Source of the DNA: Phaeotremella fagi | Taxonomy: Eukaryota > Basidiomycota > Tremellomycetes > Tremellales > Phaeotremellaceae | Direction of reading: 5' to 3' | DNA: 64,000 bases | Assembly (NCBI GenBank): GCA_001599715.1 | Contig: BCHU01000004.1 | Location: 1,302,001-1,366,000, forward strand | Part shown: positions 23,384 to 37,593 of the stretch, one piece after another | Layout of the letters: every line of letters starts with the position of its first letter | Position numbering within the stretch: the first letter of the stretch is position 1 | Position numbers and translations under genes: made by a program | The notes under the pieces: generated by a model | The model's input: the letters and a program-made list of their open reading frames with translations, nothing else | Database searches by the model: none | What the model was told of the DNA's origin: nothing

Positions 23384-23817
23384 ATTATCTGGTTCTATAT
23401 GTTCTCATGTATTCAGAGGGTTCTATTAATATTCAGCTGTAGTTGGTCGAACCAAGTCTTGCTTTGAAATTGATCTTCAGACAAATGTACAGTACGAGTA
23501 CAAGCGACATGGCAGTTGTCATTCAAAAATTCATCGCTGTAGTCAGAGAGCAAGCACTCGTTCCCTATTAAAATGAAGTCTTGGACAAACAAATTGTTGG
23601 TTGCCCCAAGCACCAGTCTTGGAACTTTCGTGACCATCGGGTTCATATACAAGCTTTGCTCAGTATGATACTGTAGATAATTCCTTTGAAGGTTAGACAA
23701 ATCACCACTTTCGTGAATGCAGAACAGTACAATCATTTCCTCATATTCATGCATTCAAACTATCAGAAACTAACACACTGCCGCATTGAGCTTGGAAGCT
23801 TATATCTCCTTCACCTC
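23384..23817. other. Convergent intergenic region, UTP12 / family B copy 1
   Basis: Between two stop codons. A 113-codon open frame on the minus strand (23413-23754) begins in the presumed 3' UTR of family B copy 1; it has no recognisable motif. The sequence just after the stop of copy 1 (around 23745-23817) resembles that after copy 2 (24510-24589), so the 3' flank was copied with the gene. Confidence 0.4.
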
Positions 23818-24261
23818 CTACTCCTTACTGGCATCAGTCTCGGTGGTGGTGGAAGCGTTTGAGCCATAATGAGCCTCGATTTCGTGATGAAGGAAAGTGG
23901 CAAGGAATTCGAAGGCTTCGTCTCGTTTAACCTTGGCCTCCTTCTCTTTCTTATCGGCTTCTTTGGCTTCCGTGGACTGAAACCATTTACTGAAAGTACT
24001 CTTTTCCTTCGGAGGACCATATTTCCATTGGTAGCCATGCTCAAAAGCTGACTTGAGCTCTTCTCTTGAGACTTGAGAACCCAATGGGTGTTTATGCGGT
24101 CCGTTGTCGAAATAACTGAATAGATAAACGGAATGGACAAGTCGAAGATCAAATATGATCTCCATAGATTCTGTGTTGATTGTGTAATATGTGTAAGGTT
24201 GATCACCTTTATCGATGACCCAGCCATGGGAGTTGGAACAGATATCCTTGATTTTAACCAT
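23818..24261 (-). CDS. Family B unknown protein 1
   Basis: A 147-residue soluble protein, single exon; I do not recognise it. It shares with its upstream neighbour the N-terminal motif NSHGWVIDKG followed by YTYYTINTESMEIIFDLRLV, then VYLFSYFD, a helix ELKSAFEHGYQWKYGP, a charged Lys/Glu linker (DKKEKEAKVK) and a C-terminal helix EAFEFLATFLHHEIEAHYGS ending SKE. No signal peptide or membrane segment. The start codon is set by alignment with copy 2. The two copies are head to tail on the minus strand and have matching upstream regions, so they form a recent tandem duplication. Confidence 0.7.
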   Translation of the reverse strand: MVKIKDICSNSHGWVIDKGDQPYTYYTINTESMEIIFDLRLVHSVYLFSYFDNGPHKHPLGSQVSREELKSAFEHGYQWKYGPPKEKSTFSKWFQSTEAKEADKKEKEAKVKRDEAFEFLATFLHHEIEAHYGSNASTTTETDASKE

Positions 24262-24321
24262 ATTGTGTTAACTTTGAAAAATTGAAGTACAGATTTTAGT
24301 GATACTGATTCTTTGATGGAT

Positions 24322-24421
24322 ACTGGTAGTTGGGGAAAGAAAAGAAAAGAAAAGAAAATTAAAAAACAATGTCATCGCCAACCCTTTCTTTCTTATCGAT
24401 TGGTCTTCTTAGTCAGAAGAC
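24322..24421 (-). promoter_or_regulatory. Family B copy 1 promoter: CT tract and degenerate palindrome
   Basis: On the minus strand, reading toward the gene, an interrupted palindrome (GTCTTCT/AGAAGAC arms, 24403-24421) is followed by an ATCGATAAGAAAG block and a TTTTC-rich tract ending CCCCAACTACCA near 24325. The same order occurs upstream of copy 2, where the palindrome is perfect. Confidence 0.55.
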
Positions 24422-24589
24422 TACTAGCAAGCTGGAGCAACGGTCAAATCACTGTTTGGCTTAGTGGTCAGAAACACCACTTTCTTGAATTACAAATCAT
24501 CTCCTAATACTCATGCATTGAACCAACCTATCAAAAACTTATACAAAAACCACTTTGAACCTCAAAGCCTAAATCTCTCCTTAACCTCT

Positions 24590-25156
24590 TTATTCCTCCT
24601 TACTGACATCAGTCTTGGTGGTGATAGTAGCCTCTGAACCATAATAAGTCTTGACTTCATTGAAGAGGAAAGTGGAGAGGAAGTCGAAGGCTTCGTCTCG
24701 AGCTTTGTCTTCTTTAGCCTTGGCCTCCTTCTCTTTCTTATCAGCTTCTTCGTCTTCTTTGGATCGGAAATATTTGCTGAAAAAACTTTTTTGAGCTTTG
24801 TCTTCTTTAACCTTGGCCTCCTTCTCTTTCTTATCAGGTTCTTCTTCTTCTTCGGACTGGAGATATTTGCTGAAAGTACTATTTTTTTCCTTCATATGAA
24901 CAGATAACCATTGGTAGCCTTTTATGAGAGCTGATTTGACCTCTTCTTTAGTGGGTTGAGAAGTCGTACATGTACCTGTATGATCAGCTTTCTTGGTATA
25001 ACTGATTAGATAAACCGGATCGAGTAGTCGAAAATCAAATATGGCCTCTGTAGCGTCTGTTGTGATTCGGTATTGGGTATAACCATCCCTTCTCTCTCTA
25101 GCATATTTATCAATAACCCAGCCATAAGAGTTTGGACAGACATTGGTTTCAATCAT
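24590..25156 (-). CDS. Family B unknown protein 2
   Basis: A 188-residue soluble protein of unknown function, single exon, paralogue of the gene at 23818-24261. It shares NSYGWVIDKY, YTQYRITTDATEAIFDFRLL, VYLISYTKK, EEVKSALIKGYQWL and the C-terminal helix DEAFDFLSTFLFNEVKTYYG ending SKEE. Its charged linker is doubled: a 31-residue unit (FSKYLQSEEEEEPDKKEKEA, then KVKEDKAQK) appears twice, whereas copy 1 has one. This accounts for most of the length difference. The Lys/Glu-rich linker is likely a highly charged helix. Orientation, spacing and promoters indicate tandem duplication. Confidence 0.72.
   Translation of the reverse strand: MIETNVCPNSYGWVIDKYARERRDGYTQYRITTDATEAIFDFRLLDPVYLISYTKKADHTGTCTTSQPTKEEVKSALIKGYQWLSVHMKEKNSTFSKYLQSEEEEEPDKKEKEAKVKEDKAQKSFFSKYFRSKEDEEADKKEKEAKAKEDKARDEAFDFLSTFLFNEVKTYYGSEATITTKTDVSKEE
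24700..24885 (-). repeat. Tandem 93-bp (31-codon) duplication inside family B copy 2
   Basis: Two adjacent units starting at 24700 and 24793 (plus-strand GAGCTTTGTCTTCTTTA in both) encode the repeated charged linker. The units differ at scattered positions, so this is not an assembly artefact of identical copies. The period is a multiple of three and keeps the frame. Confidence 0.75.
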
Positions 25157-25290
25157 ATTGTGTTTACTTTGAAAAGATTGAGGTATTGATTGTAGCGATA
25201 CTGATTATTTGCTTGATGGTAGTTGGGGAAAGAAAAGAAAAGAAAAAGAGAAAAAGATATTATTGTTAACCCTTTTCTTTCTTATCGATT

Positions 25291-25312
25291 GGTCTTCTAG
25301 GCCTAGAAGACC
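25291..25312. promoter_or_regulatory. Perfect 22-bp palindrome upstream of family B copy 2
   Basis: Half site GGTCTTCTAGG is followed immediately by its exact reverse complement, about 135 bases before the ATG at 25156. A degenerate copy with the same arms (GTCTTCT/AGAAGAC) sits at the equivalent position before copy 1. A symmetric site in both promoters suggests binding of a dimeric regulator. No factor is named because none is evident from sequence. Confidence 0.6.
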
Positions 25313-25487
25313 ACCAGGCTATAAAAGGAGCTGGAGCGCATCTGTGAATCAGTTTTCGGTCATTACATTCTCTTATGTTTTTCACATTTTTTTGGCCTAG
25401 AAGACCACACAAATTTCTGGCGATAAAAGGAGCTGGAGCATCGGTGAATTCAGTTTCAAGTCTTCTACATTCTCTAGTGTATTGCCA
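25300..25487. repeat. Tandem direct repeat, period 94 bp, in family B copy 2 upstream region
   Basis: Unit 1 starts GGCCTAGAAGACCAC at 25300 and unit 2 at 25394. Both contain ATAAAAGGAGCTGGAGC and a later TACATTCTCT. The second unit carries only the right half of the palindrome. A diverged single relative (CAGAAGACTAC, GCTGGAGCAACGG) occurs upstream of copy 1 at about 24413-24445. This is a promoter-region duplication unique to copy 2. Confidence 0.72.
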
Positions 25488-25743
25488 CTTAAAGGACCAT
25501 CGCTACTGTATATTTGTGGTAGGTGAAAGTTAGGATCTTATGGTTGATCCAGTTCCATCTGTGCCTACTGTATGTACAACACAGTGTTGACAAACAGATT
25601 GTTTCCTACTTCGCGGTACCATACAACAATGAATTGCACTCGTGCTCGTAAGGAGTAACTCTAACGTTAAACGTTTTTCTTCTTATTTCTTCTATCAGAA
25701 TCACGATTCCTGGTGGAAGTCAACGTCAGTTCCAATTTCAATT

Positions 25744-27358
25744 TCAAAAGGGAAAAAAAAAACTCCAAACTGACCGATTCAAAACCCAATTTGCCAACGG
25801 CCAAAACCAATCCATAATTCTCAACAACACCCTCCGCGTGTAAACCCTGACACCGGATTTATGTGAGATCTGTAAACGTCTTTTGGAATCTTTGATATAA
25901 CCTTGTGAACGATTTATGAGTTCTTTTTTATATTTTCCCAACAAGGTGTTTAGATCTTGATCTGCAATAAATATCTCTTTTAGTCATGATATCGTAAATG
26001 AACCGTCATTACTCACCTTGTTCTATGCCCAGTTCTTTTGATTTGATCAATGTTTCAATAAACAATTCCGCATCTTTTAAGGCTGTACTTCCGCCAGCTC
26101 CCCTAGTTTTAGTATCAGTACCAATAACATATATTGATTAATCGACCCACCCCTGGGGAGGCATGGCATGAGCAGCATCCCCAACCAAAACCACCCTCTC
26201 AGAATCGTACTCAACAGGTCGATCACAACTGACAATCTGCCATGCACCCAACGAACCCTCTTCCACATCCTGTGAAACCATCTCAATAATCCTAGCATCG
26301 GCATTATCAAATCTCAATTTCTCAGTTATTCGTCCAACCCATTGATCCTGAGTTAGCGTTTGATAACCCTCAAAAGATCTACAAGTGAAATTCACGAATA
26401 TGTATTCTGCGAGGGGGGGATCTGCGAATGGATTTGGATTTGGATTTTGGGGTTGGTGGAATGGGACTAGGAGGAGGGAATAGTCTTTGGAGCCTAGAAT
26501 CATGTTTATACCTTTTTGATCGATTGGGAGGGTTGTTGGGTTGGTTGAGAGTTTTAAGGAAACTACTAGATAGGGTAAAGTCGGGAATCTGGTTTGTGAA
26601 GGTGATAGCTGGGCTCGTATCGTTGATCCTATCCCATCTGCACCTGTAAATCATCGTTTCAGCAAATGATAATACATGTTCATTGAATTCGAAGGATTGA
26701 CTGACCAATTAGGAGATCACAAATTTCGATTCGATCCTCGAATTTCACATGGATCTTGTCGTTAACCTGTGTGAATCCAAGTACACCTTCCCCTCGTCTG
26801 ACATCCACCTTGCATCCCTTATCAGACCCATGCTCTAGAACATCCTTCAATACCCATCGATGGACGAATTGAGGTTGTTCACCCTCATATCTCCTAACCC
26901 CAAATAACCTCTTGAACCTCTGATCAAATATCTTGATTCCACCATGGTTGATCCCATGGTTTGAACGTTGGATCAATTGGCTGTATGTTTCTGGACTTAA
27001 TAACGCTTTTAAGCCTTCACGACCGTCCTGGTTGTATTCAGTATGAAAACATCTCAGTGTCGTCAGAGTTCACTAACCGGAGCTACATGTATTGGGTATT
27101 TTTGGAAAGTCGATTCCTCTGATTATCAGTAAGTAGTTAGACAGGGGTCTTACCACTCCTCTTTTCGTAGACGACGACCTCGACTAGGCCAAGTCTTCCT
27201 TCGAGTTTGGCTTTCTCTATCCCATGAGCGATCGCCAGTCCAGCGCTGGTTTCTAAGTTTTAGTCTCGGTTTATAGCTAGTGTTTGAAGACGGTTAAAGT
27301 AGAGACATACATACATTCCAGCACCGCTTATTATTATTTTGAAATGTTCGCTGGTCAT
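25744..27358 (-). CDS. FAD-dependent monooxygenase (aromatic-ring hydroxylase type)
   Basis: Flavoprotein hydroxylase of the salicylate-hydroxylase/UbiH superfamily. The first exon gives MTSEHFKIIISGAGM and the next TSAGLAIAHGIEKAKLEG then VEVVVYEKR, which together form the N-terminal FAD-binding Rossmann motif. DLLIGADGIGSTIR is the DG motif. RVVLVGDAAHAMPPQG, spliced to GAGGSTALKDAELFIETL, is the GD motif that contacts the flavin ribityl. Introns are short and frequent (for example 26106-26154 between PPQG and GAGG). The C-terminus has a hydrophobic stretch, LRIMDWFWPLANWVLNRSVW SFFFPF, that might be a tail anchor or a membrane-associated helix. The substrate is not predictable. It shares its upstream region with ARP3. 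Confidence 0.88.
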
Positions 27359-27752
27359 CTTGTTGATTTGTGGAAATGAAATTCGAAGGAGATCTCTGGT
27401 CGTGGCGAGGGGTCTTTCAACACGCAAATGGCAGATGAATTGATTAAGAACGCATTGAGGTATCTGAATGTAGATCTAAGTCTAGGTCTTCTTTTGACCC
27501 GATGCATGCATGGTAGATAATTTATACGTTATATGCTATTTTGCCTGTCAGTGTCCTCCATGACTGGACAAGCAACAACAGAAATGTCAGTCTCACCTTC
27601 CCAAATGTCAGGCTCATTTATCTCAGGGTAAACCTACTCTTTCAATCGTCACCGCCATTGACCTAGTCGTCGCTGAGATAGATAGATATTGAGAGATACC
27701 TTTTATACATCAACATCCAACACCAACACCAACACCAACACCGCCATCCACA
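27359..27752. promoter_or_regulatory. Bidirectional promoter region, monooxygenase/ARP3, with hexamer repeat
   Basis: Divergent intergenic stretch of about 390 bp. A CCAACA hexamer is repeated four to five times at 27716-27742, just before the ARP3 ATG, so it lies in the leader of the ARP3 transcript. Nothing else stands out. Confidence 0.45.
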
Positions 27753-31719
<3,967 letters not shown>

Positions 31720-32357
31720 GGTTGGGTTGGGTTGAGATTTTTCGTATACTGTAGATACAATTTCAAGTGGATCGATGAATTGTGGTAGTTTTGAATAGCT
31801 CGATAGGTCAGGAGTTGACTTGGGCTTGCCGCACTGACCACACTGGATTCTGTGATATCTTCTATTTACCTAGCATATACCCGTTAAACATTTCGTCTAG
31901 CTGTGAAAGTGAAGCGCCACGTGCCACATTGATACTGTATTTTACCCTTAAGTGACCTTTACCTGCGTCATGCCGCCATACAACAAGGTCTATAAATATT
32001 GTTATTGTTATCCTATTATTTACTATCTAAGGTATATGTCTATAGCAGCATAGTATCATCGTAGACAACAAGGATAGTAAGATCCAAAGAAAGACACCAA
32101 AAAATCACATCAATCCATTCGAAGGAATCAATCAAACTCAACGTCTTCCCTTCGCGTTCCATCCTTGACCAACACCGCCCGGTCACATCCACCTTTGGCT
32201 ACTCTCTCCCAATAAATTAGTTGAAAAACTTACTGTCGTCTCCTCCCAAACGGTCACATTATCCACTCTCAGGAAACGGCCAGTACTATCCAGTTATCTA
32301 CACCAACTTCTGAAGACTCCCAGTTGAGGAAGCTAGAATTTGGATTTCGTGGATACC
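31720..32357. promoter_or_regulatory. Intergenic: alpha-glucosidase 3' end and AP180 promoter
   Basis: About 640 bp. A TATAAATA sequence lies at 31992-31999. The stretch 32090-32340 is C/A/T-rich and low in G, a likely long leader of the next gene. No open frame of note. Confidence 0.4.
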
Positions 32358-35356
32358 ATGTCGAACAACTTTGATAAAATCGTTAAACTAGCTTGTAAAC
32401 CCAAGAACGCACCTCCCAAACCTAAAGTGAGTTGAAGTTTGATCATCAAACATTTGAGTGGAACGATGAACTGACCAAAACCCTTACAGTATGTCGAGTG
32501 AGTCAACCTACCCACCAACCATCTCCAATTCCAGTGGACAACTAACTAAACCCCGTCAGTGCACTTATCGCAGCGACGTTTTCAGACGACGGTTCAATCA
32601 ACGATATAACGCGTTCACTCTCTCTTCGTTTACGTGAACCTAATGCTGTGGTATGTTCTCCTCTATCAGTATCATACGGGGTTCCTTTAACTGATAACGA
32701 TGTACTTCACACTTTAGGTCGTTTTTAAAGGTCTACTCACGTTACATCAGATGATAAGATCAGGTTCCACTGATACGCTTTTGGAACATCTATCACATGG
32801 TGATGTATTACGTTTAAGGAATATCAGTGGCCAAAGTTGGGAGGGTGAGGCATCGAACTCACACTACCTTGTTTGGATGCTGATTGTCTTTCGGACCTAT
32901 AGGCTATTCACCACCTTCGAATCTAGGTCATTATGCAGCTTATATAGATGCGAGAATCAAAGCATTCCGTGATCTCAAACATGATTTGGTTAGAGTCCAG
33001 GCTGAATCGAATAGGAGAAGCGATGGGTTAGGTGCTGCTTGTGGGTCTCTTCTCAATAACGACACCCGAACCATGCGCTGACTTGGACATATAGCTAAAG
33101 CTAGACGTTTGCGTCATTTACCTGTTGAGAAAGGTCTTCTGAGAGAGGTCAGACAAGTTCAAAAAGTTATCGAAGCTTTGATTCAGGCAAAGGTGGGTTC
33201 GTGGTGATGAGTAAAAGTTTGGTACTAATCACCACTTTACTCACCTAGTTCTATGACGACGATTTGCGTGACGAAAACACAGTTCTTGCTTTTAGAATGT
33301 TGGTCAAAGATTTATTAGTCCTTTTCCAAGCTGGAAACGAGGGTGTCTGTAACGTTCTGGGTGAGTGTTTAAATATGAATCTGAATCTTGACTGATAAAC
33401 CCAAACCAGAACACTACTTTGAAATGTCAAAAGTAGACGCAACAGAATCATTCGACGTCTATAAATCATTCATCAGACAAACAGATCAAGTAGTTGATTA
33501 TTTGGCTGTCGCAAGAAAATTACATAACGTAGTCAACGTACCTGTACCGAATTTGAAACATGCTCCTACTTCTTTGGTAAAAGCTTTAGAAGAATATTTG
33601 AATGATCCAAATTTCGAACAAAACAGATTGGATTATAAGAACAGTTTGGGTATTGTTGAAGGGAAAGCTGCGGCTGCGGCTAGAGGAACTTCACCAAATC
33701 GTGAGTGGTGTTTGATTAATGTGGATGAATACTGAGCATCTGGATAGCATCATCAGCTCCTAAATCCACACCCTCGGCCTCAACCTCATCCGCTCCTGTT
33801 CCAACACCTGCTTCACCTCCTCCAGCAACGGCTCCAGCTGGCGCACCACAAAAGATTCAAGATTTCTTCGATTCAATTCAGGCCGATCAACAGCCAACAA
33901 TGTTTGGTGGGCAACAATCGTGAGTCGCTGAACAGATTGTCAGTTTTGAGACTAACATATGTGCAGAAACGGTTTCCAATCTCAAATGCAGCAACAGCAG
34001 GCCATGTTCAATCCTTTTAGACAAAGTATGATGATGCCCCAACAAACTGGATTCATGCAACCTCAAATGACTGGATTTTATCCACCTCCCATGCCTCAGA
34101 TGACGGGTTTCGTTCAACCTCAACCAACCGGAATGCCATTTGGTCAACAACAAGCATCACCTTTTGCGCAACAACCTTTCATCCCACCACAACAATTACA
34201 ATCTCAGCCCACTGGATTCCTTCAACCTCAACCTACAGGTTCTAATCCGTTCAGACAATCGATGATGTTACCATCACACACTGGTTTACCGGGACCATCT
34301 GGAGCACTCAGTCAACCAAGTAGTCCATTCGGAAATCGATTGAACGGAATACCAGAATCTTCATCGGTCTCATCAATCAATCGACCAGGTTCAACTCCTG
34401 CTTTTGGTGCTCCCATCGAACCGAAACCGTTGACGGCTCAAGTAACAGGTTCAAAGAATCCATTCGCACCTTCTCCAGGTAGTTTACCACCTGTCCCGTC
34501 GATTCCAAAAGGTCCCACAATGAATCAATTAGCTTTCAACGCCTTCCAGAACAATTCAAACGCTAACGCCAGCGCTAACGCCAACGGTAATTCTAATGGG
34601 TTCTCTAGTCTTTCTTCGAAACCTTCTTTCGCTCAACAATCAAGTAATTCAGCCCAATGGAATACTGGTTCTTTGAATAGTAAGCCTGAACCCTCGACTG
34701 GATCTGGTTCAGCGATGGCAGATATAGCTTCGGCGTTCACGTTCGATTCTAAACCTAACCAACAAAATGATTTCTTGGCTCAATTCGGTTCAATGGGATT
34801 GAACAGTTCCTCTACAGGAACAACGACCACCACTGGCACTGGTACAGGAATAGGAACCCAATCAACGGGTTTGACCTCGATTCCATCTCAATCCACTGGA
34901 TTCTTACAACCCCAGCAGACAGGGTTTGGTGGATCCACAGTGAAACCTTTTAAACCAAGTAGTAACTTTGGTTCAACTTTGATGGAAGGTTTACCACCAA
35001 TCTCATCACCTACTTCACCTACTGGTACCAATCAAAACGGTATCCAAAGTCAAACGACTGGGTTCCCAGCTTTCAATCCGTCCTCACCGTTTTCGCAACC
35101 ACAAGCACAAACGCAAAATCAACAGCAACCTCAATCACAACCAAACACTCAATTCGGTATAAACCCTCAAGCCACAGGTCAGATCAATCCATTCAGACAG
35201 AGCATGTTCCCCCAAACTCAACCTTTCAATCCTACCGCTGGTGGTGGGGTGGCATCCCCCTTCCAAAATCAACAATTTGGAACTAACGCTTTCGGGAACA
35301 TGTTTGGTGGTCAACAGGCTCAACCTCAACAACAGAATCAACAGAGTTTGATCTAA
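32358..35356 (+). CDS. AP180/CALM-type clathrin assembly protein (ANTH domain)
   Basis: Endocytic adaptor at the plasma membrane. The ANTH domain begins MSNNFDKIVKLACKPKNAPP KPKYVDALIAATF, with the lysine-rich phosphoinositide site, and continues VVFKGLLTLHQMIRSGSTD, then YAAYIDARIKAFRDLKHDLV, then LLREVRQVQKVIEALIQAKF and ENTVLAFRMLVKDLLVLFQA. After about residue 330 the protein is disordered and rich in Gln, Pro and Ser, with repeated QPQxTGF units and three copies of NPFRQSM. NPF tripeptides are docking sites for EH-domain proteins, so three identical contexts suggest multivalent binding. The long last exon (from about 33967) encodes the whole tail. Resembles yeast Yap1801/Yap1802. Confidence 0.92.
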
Positions 35357-35608
35357 ATAAAAGATATGGAAGTGGAATCTGGTTTTTTTATCGTGGAGTG
35401 GAGTTGTAAAATTTGTTTTTGGTTCGTTTATACCCCTTCTCTAGATCGTTTGGAATATCTCTTTTTTTTCTTTAATCTTAAAATATTTTAATCTTATTCT
35501 TTCTTTTCCATTTTTGTCTTAGGGGATCTCGGTGACGTTCGAAGGAAAAATAATGCAGATCCTGATGCATGATATATTATTTCATTTCTCCGATTGTCCA
35601 TGTCCTAT

Positions 35609-37216
35609 TCAATTTTCTTTTCCTTTATTCCTATTTTTCAGTTCAACCTCATGCCCCATGTCAACTCCCGTGCTTTCAGCTTTTGTAGTCGTATCCGATT
35701 CAGCGGGTTCGATCTCTTCAACGATCTCGTCGCGTCTAGCGCTGTTCTCATCGTTGATCAGGGATAATGGTCGGGATCTTGGAGATTTGGTTTTAGGTGT
35801 AAAGATGGGTGTAGGGGATGGGTTGGAGTTGAACAAGAAGGATGGTGTCAGAATGTTCACTAGGGCACTACCTATCAATCCGGCGACTGTTTTTTATTAG
35901 TGATCAGTCAGAGATTGATGGAGGGGAGGACTTGAACTCACTCAAACCAGTTATCTTTTCTGGTGGATTATGGAAATAAATACTAGTCATGAACAACATC
36001 CAGATCCACAAACCCAACAGAAAACTTCCAAACCAAGTAGATAAAACATGTATCAACCGGAACCAATATCCACTTTCAAGTCCCTCAATCTCCCGTCCCA
36101 GCCCAGAACTCAAACGTATAAAACTAGGCGCCAACTCTTTAACCAAAACCAACGCCGACAGAGTCAACAGAAAACTGTGTCCACTGATATCGAACCCGTT
36201 CGACCAACTAGGTTTCCTAAACGAAATCTCTAGATCCAGACCCGAAGGTAAATCTTTTTTCGAGGTTGGGTTGAGTTTGTTGATTTCAGAATTGGTAGGG
36301 AAGATCTCTGACGATTTGGATAAAAGTTGAAATAACTCTGGATGGGTTTTAGGTGTCAAAGGGATTTTCTTTTCGCAGAACGATTTTGGGAGGGGTAAAT
36401 AGTGTTGTTTGATTTCGACTTCTACTGGGTCTGAGGAATCACTTTTGGTGATAGCTGAATCGGAATTGATAGAGTTGGATGATATTTTACGGGTGGTAGT
36501 TGAAGTTAGGAGTTTTGGGAAATCTTTAGGTAAGAGTGGTTGAAGGATTGATGGATCGATATCCCATTCCAAAGGTAAAGGGACTGAACAACTTCCTCCT
36601 GAAATCGCAATAATCCTATCACCCAGCCCAGCACCAAAGAACCAAGTCGTGAATCCCAACCAAAGTGTCGAAGCTACAACTAAAACACATAACCTTTCTA
36701 TCCTCGAAGTTATCCTGATTCTCCTGGTTGTTGTGTTTCCTGATGACGAATGGGATGGCGGCGAGGTTAATAAATGTATCAAATAGATTGTCACGGTCCA
36801 TCCCCAACATTTTTTTACAAAGTATTGGTTGAAGAGATTGGATTTTCTGGCGAAATAGGCTTTCCTTATTGGTGTTATCGAGGAGGTTAATGATGATGTG
36901 TCAAGGGAGGTTTCGTAAATGACTGAAATTGAAATCCCGATTCTGTAGTTCCAGTAAGTTTTAATTCGTGATCGATTACATACATCATGATCAAGGTTAT
37001 CAATCCAGCTAAACTCAGTTGAGGTTTGTCTAATATATTATCCAGTAAACTCGAGGGGGAGGAGAGAGATACGTCCTGTGGTGTTGAACTCAACGACATC
37101 CTTCTTGCTGTTGCTGAGCGCGGTTTGATATCTATCGGTGAAGGTGAAGTGATAGACAGTTTCCTACGATGTGTTGTTGGGGGTGGTGTTGTTGTTATTC
37201 TTGATAGCTGGGGCAT
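35609..37216 (-). CDS. FIT family ER protein (FIT2/Scs3-like acyl-CoA diphosphatase)
   Basis: ER membrane protein linked to lipid-droplet budding and phospholipid balance; family members cleave acyl-CoA and belong to the lipid phosphatase superfamily. Hydrophobic segments appear at LAGLITLIMMYVIDH, WTVTIYLIHLL, IERLCVLVVASTLWLGFTTW, SFLLTLSALVLVKEL, and LSTWFGSFLLGLWIWMLFMT. Two signature motifs carry the catalytic histidines: FDISGHSFLLT and YFHNPPEKITG. Between helices is a long lumenal or cytosolic loop of roughly 130 residues that is larger than in animal FIT2. The N-terminus is basic and Ser/Thr-rich, the C-terminus acidic. Introns lie near 35879-35940 and 36795-36930. The motif pair makes the call secure. 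Confidence 0.85.
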
Positions 37217-37593
37217 CTTGAGATGAATTTATAGATGGGATGAAGATGATTTTATATGCTCTTAGTGGTAGTCTAAATGTCAATGCAACAGCAACAACAC
37301 GGACAGTGGCAAGGATGACGTCAACTTAAACGTGGCGTAGAGAGTAAACTCGAGCAAGAACATTGAGCAATAGATTTTCAGACAGACTTGTAGAACCTTG
37401 GAGCACATCGATGAAGATGAAATGGAGAACTCCAAATCTTGCAAAATCCATCTCAAATCGAAGAGAAAGTGACAGAGCTCCACTCCCTCCCCCACAATCA
37501 TTCTGCTGTCAACCTTTTCGTCCGACTTGGAGCAAGTTTCATCCTGTCCGAGTATACAGATCTATCTACAAGTGAGCTAAACCAATATCACTT
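37217..37593. other. Intergenic: FIT promoter and 3' end of Zn2Cys6 gene 2
   Basis: About 380 bp. Short overlapping open frames on both strands have no features. Probably the FIT gene promoter plus the regulator's 3' UTR. Confidence 0.35.

Noticed and set aside
23413..23754. 113-codon minus-strand open frame after family B copy 1
   Set aside because: It starts within the 3' flank duplicated with the gene, and has no counterpart after copy 2 and no recognisable motif.
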